The notes: generated from the letters alone by a model not told the origin. A stretch of DNA of 64,000 nt from Nocardia sp. NBC_00403 (GCF_036046055.1 NZ_CP107939.1:3286001-3350000); one strand, 5' to 3'; shown: positions 45,479-54,695, counted from the first letter of the stretch. Numbers and translations: made by a program.

Positions 45479-48322
45479 ATGAGCACGCAGCTATGCCCGC
45501 GCGACGGGAAGAAACCGGTGCGCGAAGATGGGCAAGTGTCACAGCAGAAGGTTGCCGCCGGAATCTCCGACCGGGAGGCCGAGGTCCTGACCCTGGTCGG
45601 GGAACATTGCAGCAATGCCGAGATCGGCGCGCAACTGTTCATCTCGGTGCGCACCGTGGAGACCCATGTGTCCTCGCTGCTGCGCAAGGTCGGTGTCCCC
45701 GACAGGCGGGCGCTCGCTGCCCGCGCGGTCAAGCTCGCCCGCGCGGAGCGGACGAGCGAGACGATGGTCGCCCTTCCCTCGCCGTTGACGTCGTTCGTCG
45801 GCCGAGCCCAGGAGCGCATCGCACTGCGCGAGGCTGTTTCCACGCACCGTCACGTGACCGCCCTCGGTCCCGGCGGGGTCGGCAAGACCCGACTGGCGTT
45901 GGCCGTCGCTGCGGACCTGGCCGGTGATTTCGCGGACGGCGTCTGGTTCGTGGACCTCGTGCCGGTCACGGATCCGGCGATGGTCGGATCCGCGGTGGCC
46001 AGTGCTCTCGGCCTCGGTGAGCAACAGGGCCGCAGCCTCGACGATTCGGTGCTGACCGCCCTCGCCGATCGCCAGGTCCTGCTTGTGCTCGACAACTGCG
46101 AGCACCTCCTCGACGGCGCGGTGCCCTTCATCGAGCGTCTGCTCGCTCGCTGCACGCGCGTGACCGTACTGGCCACCAGCCGGGCCCGGCTCATGGTGCC
46201 CTTCGAGCAGGTCTATCCGGTTCCCCCGCTGTCCCTCGACGGCGACGCCGCCGCAGCGGACGCCATTGCGCTGTTCTTGGAACGAGCCGCTGCCCTGGGC
46301 TGGCCCGTAGATCCGGGGCAATTGGACCGGGTCGATGAGGTCTGCCAGCGGCTCGACGGGCTCGCTCTGGCGATCGAGCTTGCGGCCGCCCGCCTGCCCA
46401 CGCTCGGTCTCGACGGTCTCACCGCGAGCCTCGCCGATCCGCTGCGGCTGTTGGTCGGTGGACGTCGTGCCGACGAGCGGCACCAGTCTGTGCGGGCCAT
46501 GCTCGACTGGAGCCAGGCCCTGCTCACCACCTCGGACCGGTGCCTGCTCCGGCGCATCTCGGTCCTCGTCTCGCCCTTCACCGCCGCCGACGCTGCCGAG
46601 GTGGCCGGATATCCACCGCTGGAGCCGAACGCGGTCGCGGATGGCCTGGCTCGGCTCGCCGAGCAGAGCCTGCTGACCGCCGTGGCTTCCTCGGGCGGCA
46701 CTCGCTACCGAGCCTTGCAGACAATCCGCCAGTACGAGACCGAGCAACTCATCGCGCACAGTGAGCTCCGCGAAATGCTTGCGCGCCACCTGCGCTGGTG
46801 CTCGACGGCCGCCGCCGCGTTGGCCGAGGAATCCCTGCCCGCCAGCGGCGACTGGCGCAAGAGGTTCGAGGCCGCGGTCGACGACATCCGGGCAGCCCTG
46901 GCCTGGGCGGCGGAACAGTCCGATCACCGTGCCGACGCGCACGACCTGGCACTGGCCCTGGCTCAGCTGACCTTCACCCGGAATCTGGTCGGCGAGTCTC
47001 AGCAGCGGTACGAACAGGCGGCGTCGCTCACCGACGACCCGGTCGTCGCGGCATCAGCGCTTCGGAACGCCGCGGTGGTGGCCGGTTGTCGAATGCGCGG
47101 CGAGGACATGTACCGCTTGTACCGCGCCGCCGCGGACACCGCGCGTAGTGCCGGAGATACGGCCCGCGCCGCTCGCGACCTGGCCACGGCCGCAATCACC
47201 GTCTATCGGATGGCCGACACATTCTCCCAGTCGCCGCCCTCGGGCGAGGCCGCGGCGCTGCTGTCGCAGGCACGCGAGCTGGCCGGCGACGACCCGGCCG
47301 CCGAGGCCGCGGTAGCCCTGGCCGAGTGCGGTGTTCTCGTCGACGCTGTCGACTCGAATCACGGTGTGCCCGAGGCGATCGCGCTCGCCGAGCGGGCAGT
47401 CGACCTGGCCGACCGGACCGGCGATCCACTGGCCCACAGTGCGGCCCTCGACGCGCTCGCCGCGGCTCAGTGCTGGGCAGGAGATCCCTTCGCCACCGCG
47501 GCAACAACCCATCGGCGAGTCGAGCTGCTCGCTGCGGTTCCGATGACACCGGCCAGCGCGCTCGAGCGGGTCAACGCGCTCTCCGAGGCGTCCGAGACCT
47601 GCATCGGAGCGGGTGATTTGGCGGGGGCTCGCCGGTGGGGTGAGCAGCTTCGCGACCTGCCGTTGCTGGCCGAACGGGGTGACTTCGCGACATCGCGGCT
47701 GCTGGTGGCGGATGCGCTGGCGGGCAATGTCGACAACGTGCTCGCCGGCAGCAGACGGTTCATCGACGCGTGGGAGCTCTCCGGACGCCTGCACGCGCCC
47801 AACCTCGCCACGGCAGCGGCCGCGGTGGCGCTGGTCCACGGCCTGCGCGGTGACGACGCGGCGCGAGCCGAGTGGCTGGCCATCGTCGACGAACTCGGTG
47901 TGACACCCGAGCAGAAGGCTGCCTACAGCGCCGTGTTCGACGCTATTGTCCTGCTTCACCACGGACAGGCCGACCGAGCCTTGGCAGCACTATCGGCCGA
48001 GCCCGACGAGATGGACGAGCAGGTCATCTGGGTGTGGCGGCATTGGTACTTCGCACTGCGTGCCGAAGCCGCGGCGCTCGCCGGTCATCCGGATGCCCGT
48101 GGCTACCTCGCCACGGCTCGAACCGTGGTGGCCGGTAACCCGATCGCCGGCGCGATCGTCGACCGAGCCACGGCTCTGCTCGACAACGACCCCGCACGCC
48201 TACTCACCACCGCAGCTGCCTTCGAAACAGCCTGCTGCCCCTATCAACAAGCCCGTACGCTGACTCTCAACGGCGGCGACTCCGCGGCAGCCGACAACGC
48301 CGCCCGTACCGACCAGGCCTAA
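45479..48322 (+). CDS. NB-ATPase (STAND-like) transcriptional regulator with N-terminal LuxR-type HTH
   Basis: A 947-residue regulator. A LuxR/FixJ helix-turn-helix lies at about residues 28-90 (ISDREAEVLTLV, NAEIGAQLFISVRTVETHV), then an AAA/NB-ARC-like ATPase at about 105-400 with Walker A GPGGVGKTR (about 128) and Walker B-like VLLVLDNCEHLL. The rest (400-947) is Ala-rich helical repeat, TPR-like. In classical LAL regulators the LuxR HTH is at the C-terminus; here it leads. Start ATG 45479 has a poor ribosome site; GTG at 45536 just before the HTH is an alternative. A methyltransferase gene begins 21 bp after the stop and is likely co-transcribed. The signal and targets are unknown. Confidence 0.9.
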   Translation: MSTQLCPRDGKKPVREDGQVSQQKVAAGISDREAEVLTLVGEHCSNAEIGAQLFISVRTVETHVSSLLRKVGVPDRRALAARAVKLARAERTSETMVALPSPLTSFVGRAQERIALREAVSTHRHVTALGPGGVGKTRLALAVAADLAGDFADGVWFVDLVPVTDPAMVGSAVASALGLGEQQGRSLDDSVLTALADRQVLLVLDNCEHLLDGAVPFIERLLARCTRVTVLATSRARLMVPFEQVYPVPPLSLDGDAAAADAIALFLERAAALGWPVDPGQLDRVDEVCQRLDGLALAIELAAARLPTLGLDGLTASLADPLRLLVGGRRADERHQSVRAMLDWSQALLTTSDRCLLRRISVLVSPFTAADAAEVAGYPPLEPNAVADGLARLAEQSLLTAVASSGGTRYRALQTIRQYETEQLIAHSELREMLARHLRWCSTAAAALAEESLPASGDWRKRFEAAVDDIRAALAWAAEQSDHRADAHDLALALAQLTFTRNLVGESQQRYEQAASLTDDPVVAASALRNAAVVAGCRMRGEDMYRLYRAAADTARSAGDTARAARDLATAAITVYRMADTFSQSPPSGEAAALLSQARELAGDDPAAEAAVALAECGVLVDAVDSNHGVPEAIALAERAVDLADRTGDPLAHSAALDALAAAQCWAGDPFATAATTHRRVELLAAVPMTPASALERVNALSEASETCIGAGDLAGARRWGEQLRDLPLLAERGDFATSRLLVADALAGNVDNVLAGSRRFIDAWELSGRLHAPNLATAAAAVALVHGLRGDDAARAEWLAIVDELGVTPEQKAAYSAVFDAIVLLHHGQADRALAALSAEPDEMDEQVIWVWRHWYFALRAEAAALAGHPDARGYLATARTVVAGNPIAGAIVDRATALLDNDPARLLTTAAAFETACCPYQQARTLTLNGGDSAAADNAARTDQA

Positions 48323-48343
48323 CTCTGCAGGAAGGGGACGAAG

Positions 48344-49003
48344 TTGTCGGAGCTATCAGGAACCCTTGCTGACGATCCGTTCGGTGATCGGCACCCAACC
48401 AGTCACGAGCGGCTGGCGGGACTGTCCTGGGATGCGTCGTACCACGACGGTCCTGCGCCTTGGGATATCGGTCGGCCGCAGCCGGCAATAGAGCGGGTGG
48501 CATCCGACGGCGGATTCGCCGGAGCGGTGCTCGATGCGGGCTGCGGGACCGGCGAGAACGCTCTGCACGTCGCCTCGCTGGGATTGTCGGTGCTGGGCGT
48601 CGATGTGGCCGAGACGGCACTGGCGATCGCCCGGGAGAAGGCGCAGGACCGTGGGATCGAGGTCGAGTTCGCTGCGGCTGACGCGTTCGGGCTGGAGCGA
48701 TTGGGGCGCAGGTTCGAAACGGTGCTGGATTGTGGACTGTTCCACACCTTCGACGGCGACGAGCGACCCGGATACGTGGCGGGCCTGGCGTCGGTGACCG
48801 AGCACAACGGAACCCTGTATGTGTTGTGCTTCAGTGACGATGGTCCCGATACCGGCCCGCACCCCGTCGGTCGGGACGAGCTGAGGGCGGCGTTCAACCC
48901 CGGCAATGGATGGAATGTCGCCGCAATCGAACCCGACCGGATTCACACGAGATTCCACGACGACGGCGCACCGGCCTGGTTCGCGACAATCAAACGGATC
49001 TAG
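48344..49003 (+). CDS. Class I SAM-dependent methyltransferase
   Basis: A 219-residue methyltransferase with the SAM-binding motif VLDAGCGTGENALHVA (about residues 62-77), the acidic loop VLGVDVAETAL and LDCGLFHTFD. SYHDGPAPWDIGRPQP near the N-terminus is shared by a family of small-molecule or thiol methyltransferases in actinomycetes. The substrate is unknown. The TTG start at 48344 is supported by AAGGGG 6 bases upstream. It follows the LuxR-type regulator by 21 bp and so is probably in its operon. It converges on the BtrH-like gene. Confidence 0.9.
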   Translation: MSELSGTLADDPFGDRHPTSHERLAGLSWDASYHDGPAPWDIGRPQPAIERVASDGGFAGAVLDAGCGTGENALHVASLGLSVLGVDVAETALAIAREKAQDRGIEVEFAAADAFGLERLGRRFETVLDCGLFHTFDGDERPGYVAGLASVTEHNGTLYVLCFSDDGPDTGPHPVGRDELRAAFNPGNGWNVAAIEPDRIHTRFHDDGAPAWFATIKRI

Positions 49004-49056
49004 ACTGCGACGTTCTGCAGGGGTGACCGAGTCTGTGGCAGTAGGCATTTCGGTGC

Positions 49057-49074
49057 CACGCCGTAGTCGGCGTG
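49057..49074. terminator. Short hairpin between convergent genes
   Basis: A perfect 7-bp GC-rich stem (CACGCCG/CGGCGTG) and a 4-base loop lie between the methyltransferase stop and the BtrH-like gene stop. It is a modest candidate terminator. Confidence 0.5.
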
Positions 49075-49103
49075 CTGAGTGCACGCTCGTCGTGGCGATC
49101 GTC

Positions 49104-50153
49104 TCAGGGTGCGGCGGCCAGGGACAGGGCGTCGGCGGCGCGGTGTTCGGCCGCAGGTAGGTCGGCTATGCAGGCTGCCAGGTCGTTGTGGTCGGGGGAG
49201 TCGGTGGTGGCGAGCGCGGCGAAGCGGCTCCAGATGTCGGCGCAGTCGCGGTAGGCGTCGGCGGCTGCGCGGAAAGGTTTGTCGCCGGTCAGGTCTGCGA
49301 CTTCCTTGCAGAAGTCGGATTGCAGGCGGCGGAAGAAGCCGCCGCCGGTGCCTGCCTTCTCCACGAAGATACGGACGGTGCGCAATGCGATGCCGAGTTC
49401 GTCGGGAGTGAGGTCCGCGGGCCATCGGGCGACGTCGTGGCAGAACTTCTCGACTCCGGCCAGGCCGAGGGTGCGGGTGGAGCCGGGCGGGAGGGACGTT
49501 TCGGCCGCTCCGATCGGTTCCTCGGTCTTGCCGTGCAGGTTCGCGACGGCGGCCGTTGCGGCATCGCGGGCGGCGAGGAGCAGGTCGGGGAACCGGTCCG
49601 GGAAGTGCATCGGGTAAGTGGCGTGCCGGTTGGAGTCCGGAAAGCCGCTGGAGTAGCGGGCTTTCGCGAGTGCCTGTAGGGGGACCGTCTGTACGTCGTC
49701 GCGGTCGTTGTCGACGATATAGGCGATCTCGGCGTCGGTGTCGTAGCCGATGACGACGATGTCGTGGCGGGTATTGGAGAGTCGGACGCGCAGGTAGGGG
49801 AGTTCCATGATGTCTGCCCAGACCATGACCGGTCGGCCCGCGTCGAGTTCGCCGGTGACCCATGACCAGGCGAGGGCAGGATCATCGGTCTGGTCGCGGC
49901 GGGTGTCGATGCCGAGGCGGGCGCACAGATCCAGCTCCATATCGGCCGTGCGGCCGACAAAGTAGAGCGGTGGCATGAGGCCGGGGATCTGCAGGTATTG
50001 GAAACTCAGCCCGCCGCCCATACCGAAGACCAGCGCCTCACCGGGCGGGCCGTTCCAGCCGAGTCCAGCCCATTCGATGAGGTCGCGCAGGGCCCCGGAG
50101 CCGCAGTGGCCGCCGAGGCGGTGCGGGTAGTCCTCGATCAGCACGCGTGCCAC
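49104..50153 (-). CDS. BtrH N-terminal domain protein
   Basis: A 349-residue protein of the BtrH_N / DUF4872 type. The N-terminal domain has RLGGHCGSGALRDLIEW with the putative nucleophile Cys, FGMGGGLSFQY, and NTRHDIVVIGYD with the likely catalytic His, a papain-like arrangement. In butirosin biosynthesis BtrH transfers an acyl group from an acyl carrier protein to the antibiotic; most other members have no known substrate. The C-terminal ~130 residues are helical. GTG at 50153 is fixed by GGAGG 7 bases upstream. It is divergent from a TetR regulator, with a TGTTAACA palindrome just upstream of its ribosome site. That motif is repeated before the P450 gene, so the three genes look like one regulated unit. 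Confidence 0.85.
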   Translation of the reverse strand: MARVLIEDYPHRLGGHCGSGALRDLIEWAGLGWNGPPGEALVFGMGGGLSFQYLQIPGLMPPLYFVGRTADMELDLCARLGIDTRRDQTDDPALAWSWVTGELDAGRPVMVWADIMELPYLRVRLSNTRHDIVVIGYDTDAEIAYIVDNDRDDVQTVPLQALAKARYSSGFPDSNRHATYPMHFPDRFPDLLLAARDAATAAVANLHGKTEEPIGAAETSLPPGSTRTLGLAGVEKFCHDVARWPADLTPDELGIALRTVRIFVEKAGTGGGFFRRLQSDFCKEVADLTGDKPFRAAADAYRDCADIWSRFAALATTDSPDHNDLAACIADLPAAEHRAADALSLAAAP

Positions 50154-50167
50154 GCGGGGTCCTCCAT

Positions 50168-50175
50168 TGTTAACA
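50168..50175. promoter_or_regulatory. Candidate TetR operator, copy 1
   Basis: The palindrome TGTTAACA lies in the divergent BtrH-like/TetR gap, just 5' of the BtrH-like ribosome site. Read on the minus strand the shared core is CTGTTAACAA, identical to the copy before the P450 gene. Confidence 0.5.
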
Positions 50176-50241
50176 GTCTTGTGTGGTCTGTAATGGAATA
50201 GCATGGGTTCGGCGCAGTGCGATGTCAACCGGAGGTGAACA

Positions 50242-50853
50242 GTGTCGGTGCCGATGACCCCGTGGGGTCCGGTGGCGGCGGACCCGCCCGCGGAGGATCG
50301 CAAGAATCAGATCCTGGACACCGCATGGCGTTTGGTGGTGGCCCAAGGCGTCTCGGCGACCTCGATGTCACAGCTGGCTGCCGAGGCGGGCATTTCCCGG
50401 GTACTGCTCTATCGTCACTACGAGAACCGGGACGCGGTCGTACGCGACCTGCTGGCCCGCGAGCTGTTCCGGTTCTATGCCGAACTGCACCGGCTGCCGC
50501 AGCCCGGCGAGGCGGTCGAGGGTGCCGCACGCAATATCCTGCACACCATTGCCTACCTGCGGAATAGTGTTCTGCTGCGCAAACTTCTGGTGGCCGAACC
50601 GGCGCTGCTGCCGTATTTGACGCTGGAGGCCGGGCCGCTGCTGGAGGCGTCGAGCCGGTGGTTCGCCAGCCAGATGATCGAATGGAGTGTGCCGCCGGAG
50701 CGGGCCGGCAGGGCGGCCGAGCTGCTCACGCGCTTCGTCGCCTCGGTCGCGCTGACGCCGCGAGTGAATATTGACTTCGATGATGTCGCCGAGAGTCGCG
50801 AGGTGGTGACGGCGCTGGTGCGCGGGCTGATTGGTCCCGGCGCTTCGATGTGA
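50242..50853 (+). CDS. TetR family transcriptional regulator
   Basis: A 203-residue repressor-type protein. The N-terminal HTH at about residues 20-65 reads ILDTAWRLVVAQGVSATSMS, then LAAEAGISRVLLYRHYENRD. The helical C-terminal domain binds an unknown ligand. GTG at 50242 has a strong GGAGG 6 bases upstream. It is flanked by the divergent BtrH-like gene and the downstream P450 (122 bp gap). Identical 10-bp palindromic motifs in both gaps suggest it controls both neighbours; this is inferred, not shown. Confidence 0.92.
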   Translation: MSVPMTPWGPVAADPPAEDRKNQILDTAWRLVVAQGVSATSMSQLAAEAGISRVLLYRHYENRDAVVRDLLARELFRFYAELHRLPQPGEAVEGAARNILHTIAYLRNSVLLRKLLVAEPALLPYLTLEAGPLLEASSRWFASQMIEWSVPPERAGRAAELLTRFVASVALTPRVNIDFDDVAESREVVTALVRGLIGPGASM

Positions 50854-50912
50854 CCGGCCGGGTGTCTGTCCGACGAGGTCTTGACATGCCGCGTTCGCGG
50901 ACCGAGTCTGTC

Positions 50913-50920
50913 TGTTAACA
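50913..50920. promoter_or_regulatory. Candidate TetR operator, copy 2
   Basis: TGTTAACA within CTGTTAACAA, 55 bases upstream of the P450 start, is the same 10-bp core as at the BtrH-like gene. A TTGACA hexamer at about 50881 may be the -35 box, but no good -10 follows at the usual spacing. Confidence 0.5.
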
Positions 50921-50975
50921 ACAGTGCATGGTGTGTCAACAGATTAGCCGCGCTGTCGGACAAGGAGCGTGCGCG

Positions 50976-52205
50976 ATGACCGCTACCGACCAGCCGCCAT
51001 CCTCGGCGGGACAGCTCCTGGCAGAGGTGCTGCTCACCGACTTCGGCGCCGCGGGACCCTATGACGGCTATCGGCGATTGCGGGAACTGGCCCCGGTATT
51101 GATTACCGGCAGTCGCACACTCGTGCTCTCCCGATACGCGGATTGTGATGCCGCGCTACGTAATCGGGCGATCGGCAAGGCCGACGAGTCGCTCGGATTC
51201 CGGCTCTCGCCGATTCCCGAGGAACTGCGGCAGCGGGCCGCGTACCGCTTCCGCCGGACAATGTTGTTTCGCAATCCGCCGGATCACACGCGGCTGCGTC
51301 GGCTGGTTTCCTCCGCGTTCACCGGACGTCACGTGGAGGAACTGCGTGCCGCCGTAGTCACGCAGATCGAGACACTGCTCGACGGCTTGGCCGAGTACGA
51401 CACCGTCGACATCATTTCCGAACTGGCGCTTCCCCTTCCGGTCGGCGTCATCGGAGACCTGCTCGGCGTACCCGAGGGCGACCGCGCCGCCGCCGCGCCA
51501 TTGATTCGCGACATGCTTGCGCCACTGGAGCCGAGCTCGGACGCCGCGGCCGTCGCCCGCTCCGCCGTCGCCGAGGACGAACTGGCCGCATACTTCGCCG
51601 ATCTGCTCGCGGCCAAACGCCGCCGCCCGGCCGATGATCTGCTCAGCCGCCTCGCCACCGCGCGCGGGGCGGACGGGCTCGACGACGACGAATGTGTCGG
51701 CAGCGCCATCCTGCTGTTCACCGCCGGATTCGAAACCACCACCAACCTCATAGGCAACGGCCTCGCCGCCCTCCTGGCTTTTCCGGATCAACGCGAACTC
51801 CTGCGCAGCAGACCGGAACTCGCCCCCGGCGCGGTCGAGGAGCTGCTGCGCTACGACGCCCCCGTGCAGACCGACGGCCGCACTGTCCTGGAGTCGACGA
51901 CCGTGGCGGGTATCGAATGCGAGCCCGGCCGCGTCATCCTCATGCTGCTCGGCGCGGCCAATCGCGATCCGGATCGCTTTTCCGATCCCGACCGCCTCGA
52001 TCTCACCCGCTCCGGCTCCCCGAATCTCGCGTTCGGCTCCGGCATCCACTTCTGCCTCGGCGCACATCTGGCCCGTATGGAGGGCATCGAACTCTTCCCG
52101 CGCCTGCTGGCCCGGTTCCCTGCCATAGCGCCTGCGGGGGAACAGATATGGCGATCGGGGCTGTCCTTCCGCGGGCTGCAATCGCTACCGATCTCACTGA
52201 GCTGA
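50976..52205 (+). CDS. Cytochrome P450
   Basis: A 409-residue soluble bacterial P450 (CYP105/107-like length). The I-helix reads FTAGFETTTN with the oxygen-activating Thr, the ExxR motif is EELLRYDAPVQ, and the heme loop is FGSGIHFCLGAH with Cys360 as iron ligand. There is no membrane anchor, so it needs separate ferredoxin and reductase, which are not encoded nearby. The ATG at 50976 is preceded by AAGGAG 8 bases upstream; the longer frame from 50928 lacks support. It follows the TetR gene and carries the candidate operator in its leader. The substrate is unknown; it may act with the BtrH-like protein. Confidence 0.95.
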   Translation: MTATDQPPSSAGQLLAEVLLTDFGAAGPYDGYRRLRELAPVLITGSRTLVLSRYADCDAALRNRAIGKADESLGFRLSPIPEELRQRAAYRFRRTMLFRNPPDHTRLRRLVSSAFTGRHVEELRAAVVTQIETLLDGLAEYDTVDIISELALPLPVGVIGDLLGVPEGDRAAAAPLIRDMLAPLEPSSDAAAVARSAVAEDELAAYFADLLAAKRRRPADDLLSRLATARGADGLDDDECVGSAILLFTAGFETTTNLIGNGLAALLAFPDQRELLRSRPELAPGAVEELLRYDAPVQTDGRTVLESTTVAGIECEPGRVILMLLGAANRDPDRFSDPDRLDLTRSGSPNLAFGSGIHFCLGAHLARMEGIELFPRLLARFPAIAPAGEQIWRSGLSFRGLQSLPISLS

Positions 52206-52276
52206 TCAGGAGTCGAACAGCTCGAACGATTCCGCCACGCCTGCCCAGTCGCCACCCATGTTCAGGTCCAGCGGTC

Positions 52277-52675
52277 TTATCGATGAAGAGTGCGGCGAAA
52301 TTTGATCGCCGAGCGGATCATCCAGGGCGCAGCGAGTCCGGCAGCGATCGCGGTCAACGGCACGATGACATGGCCCCATGCATCACGGATCGGGTGGTAG
52401 CGCGCGACGCCGTGACTGATTTCGATGTAGCCCACCGGGCGCGCGTCGATGCCGCCGCCGACACTGTCGCCCCCGCCACCGAATCCGAAGCCCGCGCGCG
52501 CAACGGGGATGATGGTGATGCCGTCGGCGGTGATCGGTTCGCCGAAAACTGTTGCTGCACCGGCTCGTCCACCGATCGAGTCCACTATTTGCTCCAGCAT
52601 TACCGTGGGGTAATCTGCGGCACCGGGCCCAATGGGCTCAGCTGTCGGGGAAGCAGGATCCTGCGATGCCTGCAT
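52277..52675 (-). CDS. GerW/YtfJ family protein
   Basis: A 132-residue protein with marks of the GerW (YtfJ) family: VFGEPITADGITIIPVARAG followed by a Gly-rich stretch (GFGFGGGG), then PVGYIEI and a C-terminal hydrophobic helix that could be membrane-bound. In Bacillus YtfJ is a spore protein; in non-sporulating actinomycetes the role is not known. The ATG at 52675 has GGAGG 9 bases upstream. It lies between the convergent P450 and a small secreted protein on the same strand. Confidence 0.85.
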   Translation of the reverse strand: MQASQDPASPTAEPIGPGAADYPTVMLEQIVDSIGGRAGAATVFGEPITADGITIIPVARAGFGFGGGGDSVGGGIDARPVGYIEISHGVARYHPIRDAWGHVIVPLTAIAAGLAAPWMIRSAIKFRRTLHR

Positions 52676-52771
52676 GATTGTGGACCTCCGTAGCCGTTGA
52701 AATTGTTTGAGCACCGGTGGTGGCGTACCAGGCTGAGCGACGCGGTTCATTGCAACGCGTTCGACCGCTTC

Positions 52772-53095
52772 TTACCTGGCCGCCACGGCCGACCAGCCGT
52801 AATGTGTCGCCAATCCACCCGGAGCCACGGTCGCAGTGGGCTCACCTGTGCAATCGTTGGATGCGTACACCAGGAAATTGCGCTTACTGCGGTTTTCGAA
52901 GCGTATGTCATGCGGGAAACCACTAGCCCAGCACGAGTCCAGGTTACTCAGCTCCAGGGTGCCTTCGATGATCACCACTTCTCGGTCGTCCCCACCCCCG
53001 GCTGAGCCGGTGGGGAGGGCCGAGACAGTGGGAGCCGCGACCGACATTGCAGCGACGACGAGAGCGCCTGCGACAGAGCACATTCCAATTTTCAC
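52772..53095 (-). CDS. Small secreted protein of unknown function
   Basis: A 107-residue product with a clear Sec signal peptide (positive start, Ala/Val core, cleavage after about VSALP or a little before). The mature part has two Cys (about 55 and 82) likely forming one disulfide, plus IRFENRSKRNFLVYASNDC and TVAPGGLATHYGW, a layout seen in small extracellular proteins and inhibitor-like folds. I do not recognise the family. GTG at 53095 is the first in-frame start; the ribosome site is weak. It lies 97 bp upstream of the GerW-like gene, same strand. Confidence 0.65.
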   Translation of the reverse strand: MKIGMCSVAGALVVAAMSVAAPTVSALPTGSAGGGDDREVVIIEGTLELSNLDSCWASGFPHDIRFENRSKRNFLVYASNDCTGEPTATVAPGGLATHYGWSAVAAR

Positions 53096-53543
53096 CAGCT
53101 GATGCTACAAGTGACCGCCCCCCGGCCCAGCCATCGCCTCACCCGCCGCTCGGATCCCCGACTGTCGGAAGCGCGGTCACCTCAGCGGCACCCGCAGTGG
53201 CGGATGTGCAGCGTTTTTCCTGGCCGCGGCAAGTTCAGCCCATGGTCGCTGTCACCAGGCGCGGCCCGGCCTTTTCGAGGGGTTGTCGGGCGTCGATTCG
53301 GCGACAGCTTTAGGGGTCAGGTCGCCGCATCGTGGCCGGTTCGAACAGCACGATATGCGGCTACCGTGCATTCTGAAACCGCCGAAAACCTCTCCTGTAT
53401 TGAGATTCCCCCGCTTTCTCGGATAGCTCTGCGATTGCCAGTGGTGGGAAGTTGGTCGAGGCCCGGATGCCTAGTCTCGGGAGGGACCATGCCGGTCCTT
53501 TCATCATCGAAATCGAACATTTCCGCGTTCCTCTAGAGGATGT
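53096..53543. other. Non-coding gap between divergent genes
   Basis: The 448 bp separate the minus-strand secreted-protein gene from the plus-strand DUF1963-like gene. No open frame here looks coding, and no clear promoter box, hairpin or repeat was found. Confidence 0.5.
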
Positions 53544-54560
53544 ATGACTCACATTACGCCGCCACGCCCGGTCGATCTCGTGGCCGTCTTTCCCGAGCTG
53601 ACGTCAGTGGCCCGCACCGCGACTCGGCTGCATCCGCGTCCGGGAACACCATCGGTGCACGACAGCTCGATCGGCGGGCCACTGTTGTGGCCGGCAAGCG
53701 AGCCATGGCCGCACTGCCACGCCGAGGATCACGACGCAGAACGGCTCCCGTCGATCTCTTTGGCGGACGCCAGGCTGGAGCGACGGATACGCGCGGCCAG
53801 AAACAGTGAGGGCAGGGAATACACCACGGAGGAGAGGGAAATCCTCGACCGGATGGAGGAGCGCCCGGCGACCGACGGTCCGATAGCGATGCTGCCGGTC
53901 GCGCAGTTGTACGTCCGTGACGTGCCGGGTCTGCATCCGCCCGAGGGAGCGGACCTGCTGCAAGTGTTGTGGTGCCCGTACGAGCACGACGACGATGGTA
54001 TGCCCAAGACCGCACTGTTCTGGCGGTCCGCGGCGGCGATCACTGACGTTCTGGTGGATCCTCCGGAACCGGCGGAGTACGAGCAGGACCTGGTGCCCGA
54101 ACCGTGCATGATCGATCCGGAACAGGTGATCGAATACCCGAAATCGGGGGAGCTCGAGGGGGAGCTTCGGCAACGAGTGAACCAGTGGACCATGGCTCAG
54201 ATTCCCGGCGTCGAGTTCGACGGTCTCGAAGACGACGATCAGCCGTACGACTTGTTGTGTATCGCGCCCGGATGGAAGATCGGCGGATGGATCAGCTGGA
54301 ACATGCAAGACCCTTATCCGAACCCCTGCCCCACCTGCGGCACCCCAACCGAGCCGCTACTGACGATCGCCAGCCGCGAGTGGGAAATGAACGGCCGCCA
54401 CTGGGTCCCGTACGAGGACCAGGCCGCCGACATCTTGTGGGGTGCTGTACAAGGTGGCCCGAGCAGCCCGACCCGGATCTGTGTCTCTGACGTCAACAAC
54501 CAGATCATCCGAATCTGCCCGACATCACATGAGCATCCGCACATCCAGATGATGCAATAA
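53544..54560 (+). CDS. DUF1963-like (YwqG-type) protein
   Basis: A 338-residue cytosolic protein. The pattern IGGPLLWPASEPWPHC, PVAQLYVRDVPGLHPP, LLQVLWCPYEH, a Cys pair in PCPTCGTP and PLLTIASREW fits the large actinobacterial group related to DUF1963. Members often occur alone or near polymorphic-toxin genes and are suspected immunity proteins, but function is unproven. The CPTCG pair could bind zinc if a second pair closes the site; only one is obvious. The ATG at 53544 follows AGAGGA closely. No toxin gene is adjacent. One copy of the 85-bp repeat begins 50 bp after its stop. Confidence 0.8.
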   Translation: MTHITPPRPVDLVAVFPELTSVARTATRLHPRPGTPSVHDSSIGGPLLWPASEPWPHCHAEDHDAERLPSISLADARLERRIRAARNSEGREYTTEEREILDRMEERPATDGPIAMLPVAQLYVRDVPGLHPPEGADLLQVLWCPYEHDDDGMPKTALFWRSAAAITDVLVDPPEPAEYEQDLVPEPCMIDPEQVIEYPKSGELEGELRQRVNQWTMAQIPGVEFDGLEDDDQPYDLLCIAPGWKIGGWISWNMQDPYPNPCPTCGTPTEPLLTIASREWEMNGRHWVPYEDQAADILWGAVQGGPSSPTRICVSDVNNQIIRICPTSHEHPHIQMMQ

Positions 54561-54610
54561 CCAACTACGCGGCGAACGATCAGTTCCACGGACGCCGCAC
54601 AACCGCTCAT

Positions 54611-54695
54611 CGGCATTTGCGCACGTTGGGAAGCCATGTCGACCAACGGATCTGGACGATCGACCAACGCGCGATCAGCGGCATGTGAGTGCGTT
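54611..54695 (+). repeat. 85-bp structured repeat, copy 1
   Basis: It matches 57010-57094 at 76 of 85 positions without gaps, same orientation. It begins CGGCATTTGCGC and ends at GTGCGTT, with two inner copies of TCGACCAAC. A hairpin arm 54620-54629 can pair with 54664-54673 (9 of 10 bases). It lies just downstream of the DUF1963-like gene. Confidence 0.8.

Noticed and set aside
45539..46942. 467-codon minus-strand frame
   Set aside because: It is an antisense shadow of the STAND regulator ATPase domain, with no recognisable motif.
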